Below are positions 61,896 to 64,000 of a stretch of DNA of 64,000 bases, one piece after another (the first letter of the stretch is position 1; every line of letters starts with the position of its first letter). The position numbers were made by a program, and so were the translations under genes. The notes under the pieces were generated by a model, which saw only the letters and a list, made by a program, of their open reading frames with translations, ran no database searches and was not told where the DNA came from. The stretch comes from Syngnathus acus (taxonomy: Eukaryota > Chordata > Actinopteri > Syngnathiformes > Syngnathidae): assembly GCF_901709675.1 (NCBI RefSeq), contig NC_051092.1, forward strand, positions 3,352,491 to 3,416,490, in the 5' to 3' direction.

Positions 61896-62987
61896 CCTGG
61901 CTCACGTTGCAGCTCGTAGCCCTCGAGAGAGAAAGAGAGAGAGAGAGAGAGAGCACACACACACGTATGCACCTCCCCCTTCACTGTTGGCAGCACTGGA
62001 TAAACTGGCAACCACAGTCCATTGAGAAATGTGGGCTTAAGGACTACTGGTTCTGAAGATTTACATTTTTTGTTGATCCCTTTTGGAGCTAAGTCTGGAA
62101 GGAGATGATGATGATGATGGATGTGAGAAATGCTGTTTAAATACTTTTTTTGATGCTTTGATGTAAATATTTTGGGGGGGGTTGAGGAGTGGAGAGTGGT
62201 GGGACATGTCACATTTGTACACTGACATGTTAAAAAAAAAAAAAAAAATCTGAACATAATTTCATTCTACCAAAGCTTTTGGTTTGTTCCCTCACAAATC
62301 CTTTTCATCCCTCACTTTGTTTGCTCTCAGGCAGAAAGCTAAAACCGATTGAAGAAAAAAATGTTTGCTTTATTTTTGTTGAATTTTTTTCTGTCCTCAA
62401 GTGGACCCGAAGATGTAGTTTAATCTCCCGGGGGAGGGGCCTGATGTTTGTGCTTTTGGGCGAGATGCTTTACTGATGGTTTACTGACGGCCGGCGCTGA
62501 CACGTCTCTCTCTCCCGGGCGCTTGTAAAATTGTGCAAAGTGAAAATGATTGACCTTGTATCTTGACAATTTGTACAAAGATTCAAATTGAAGAACAACA
62601 GAAGGACCAATACAGACCATTTTGTAACATTTTGAATGTTTTGTAAATGTATTGGTCCATGTGTATTTTGTAGTCCTTTCTAGTTTGCCTTTAGTTCTTG
62701 CTAATTAATTGCAGTATGCGTACATACAGTAAAATAAAGCATTCAAACTGCAAATCATGATTGTAATGCCTTATTTGCTATTAGATTGGGTTTATAAAAT
62801 AGTTTCCCCCCTATCTCATAACTATACAGTATAAAAAAGTGAATCCATGAGGAGGTAATGAATAATAAGTTTGTTTGGGTCTCCTGTACTTTCAAATAGT
62901 TTTAATGACAAATTAAAAGTGTCTGCGATAGTTTAAAAAACCATGATGAAACAAATTAATGGACATTGCAGAGGAAAAACATTTTTT
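61896..62987. other. 3' UTR of cnot1 and convergent end of setd6
   Basis: The cnot1 3' UTR holds a GA-rich run followed by CA (61924-61966), a G-run near 62172 and an A-run near 62231. AATAAA at 62733-62738 is the best plus-strand poly(A) signal. setd6 ends on the opposite strand at 62988; an ATTAAA-like minus-strand signal (tttaat on plus) is near 62901. No other gene is seen. Confidence 0.5.
61924..61966. repeat. (GA)n/(CA)n microsatellite
   Basis: A GAGA run passes directly into CACACAC inside the cnot1 3' UTR, 30 bp after the stop codon. Confidence 0.9.
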
Positions 62988-64000
62988 TCATGTCTTTGTG
63001 AGCTCCATGACTTTTTCCAGGATGCTTTTCTGTCCATATCTGACATGCAGTGCCTTCCTCTGCCTGCTGCTCAGTCTCTGTAGCAAAACCTGGTCTTCCA
63101 TCAGGACTCTGTCCTGGTCCACATCGGGGTAGCCCCTCATGGTCAGACGCACCGCTTCGTGGATGAGCCACTTCCACTTGGTCTTTAATCCAGACAGCCC
63201 GTCATTGGAGAATGCCTGAGAAATGATCTCCTCGTCCTCCTCGTCCTCCCATCCGTCATTATCTTTCAACTCGGAGAACTCGTCCCTGGACATGCACAGC
63301 ACCTAAAACCACCATACATCAGTACGTATTCCGACTCGGAATTCCCATACTTGCACTACTACAACCATGTGTATCACCTTGAGCACACTGTGCAACTCCA
63401 TGTCGGTGAGGCAGCCATGTTTGCCGAAAACAAACGGTCCTTTATCCCGTAGCAACTCCCACATCTCCAAGAGTTGTGGATCTCCATCTGGCTTGGAATG
63501 ATCATGAGATGAACCTGTTGTGGCCGCTTTGTACAGGTTGATGATGGGGATGTCGGCGGTGTCGTCAGTATTGTCGGAAGGCGGCTGGGTGAAGCCGTAC
63601 ATGTGCAGCAGCTGCCAGTTAGCCATTTGCCCGTACGTATTGAACACTTCCTCGCCTTTTTTGATGGGATGCACGCATACCATCTTCAAAGTGTCCTGAG
63701 GGGGTGAACAGAGAAGACATTTGGAAGCGAACTTTTAGGGGGAGTTGACAGAAGCATGTTGTAGCTATCGTAAGACACATAAAAAAAAAAGCATAATGTC
63801 TTTTTTTTTTTTAAAGTGTGTCTTTACTGGCATAAACTCCAGATTGGCATTGTGCTTGGAAACATGGTTGAGCATATCGGCCATGGGAACCATCATAGGT
63901 GGATTGGGAGCCTTTCCCTCATCATCATCTTCATCATCATCCGCTTCTTCTTGTGGCTCTTGGAAACTACACAGGGAGGGAATAAGACTTCGGAGAATGT
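62988..64000 (-). CDS. setd6: N-lysine methyltransferase SETD6, 3' part; runs off the right edge
   Basis: SETD6 mono-methylates RelA and other nuclear proteins. Three exons are in the window: 63828-63966, 63378-63695 and 62988-63302, joined in phase. The first carries the end of the SET domain ([20 protein letters not shown], with the NH motif of the AdoMet site). The second has [18 protein letters not shown] and DNTDDTADI. The last is the Rubisco-LSMT-like substrate-binding end ([20 protein letters not shown]). An acidic insert ([14 protein letters not shown]) precedes the SET motif. It neighbours cnot1 tail-to-tail, as it does in mammals. The N-terminal exons lie beyond the right edge. Confidence 0.93.

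Overview
The window is nuclear DNA of a ray-finned fish, most likely a percomorph teleost. All recognisable genes are vertebrate and split by GT-AG introns. Many introns are only 70-150 bp. The dispersed repeats look fish-like: a hAT-type MITE, a 'gggc(g/a)gcac(g/a)gtgg'-type element and CA microsatellites. There are no bacterial features, and I found no CRISPR array, tRNA or rRNA.

Layout from left to right: (1) minus strand, 5' part of ppp6r2 (PP6 regulatory subunit), running off the left edge; (2) plus strand, complete dnaja2 (5166-7910); (3) minus strand, a 17-exon, 746-aa coiled-coil gene that I cannot name (9022-13145); (4) minus strand, kcp (13783-28417), a secreted Kielin/chordin-like BMP modulator with a TSPN domain, a coiled coil, about 23 VWC repeats, and VWD, C8 and TIL domains; (5) plus strand, a CDHR5-like membrane cadherin (30141-34969); (6, 7) minus strand, two tandem CREC-family EF-hand genes, a diverged calumenin-like copy (35435-37348) and calumenin itself (39283-40790); (8) minus strand, a short gtf3c6 (41944-43091); (9) plus strand, bcap29 (44108-45429); (10) plus strand, all of cnot1 (48281-61895, 48 coding exons); (11) minus strand, the 3' part of setd6 (62988 to the right edge).

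The genes are mostly unrelated housekeeping or secretory-pathway functions: PP6 signalling, Hsp70 co-chaperone, Pol III transcription, ER cargo and calcium handling, mRNA deadenylation and lysine methylation. They do not form one system. Several pairs share regulatory space. ppp6r2/dnaja2, kcp/cdhr5-like and gtf3c6/bcap29 are head-to-head. dnaja2/coiled-coil gene, cdhr5-like/calumenin-like and cnot1/setd6 are tail-to-tail, some with overlapping or nearly touching 3' UTRs.

The points most worth a second look are: the tandem calumenin pair with matching exon structure; the unnamed coiled-coil gene; an apparent one-base frameshift in a C-run of a cnot1 exon; a lone thrombospondin/ADAMTS-like exon between kcp and cdhr5-like; a possible H/ACA snoRNA in a cnot1 intron; and several mobile elements with visible termini.
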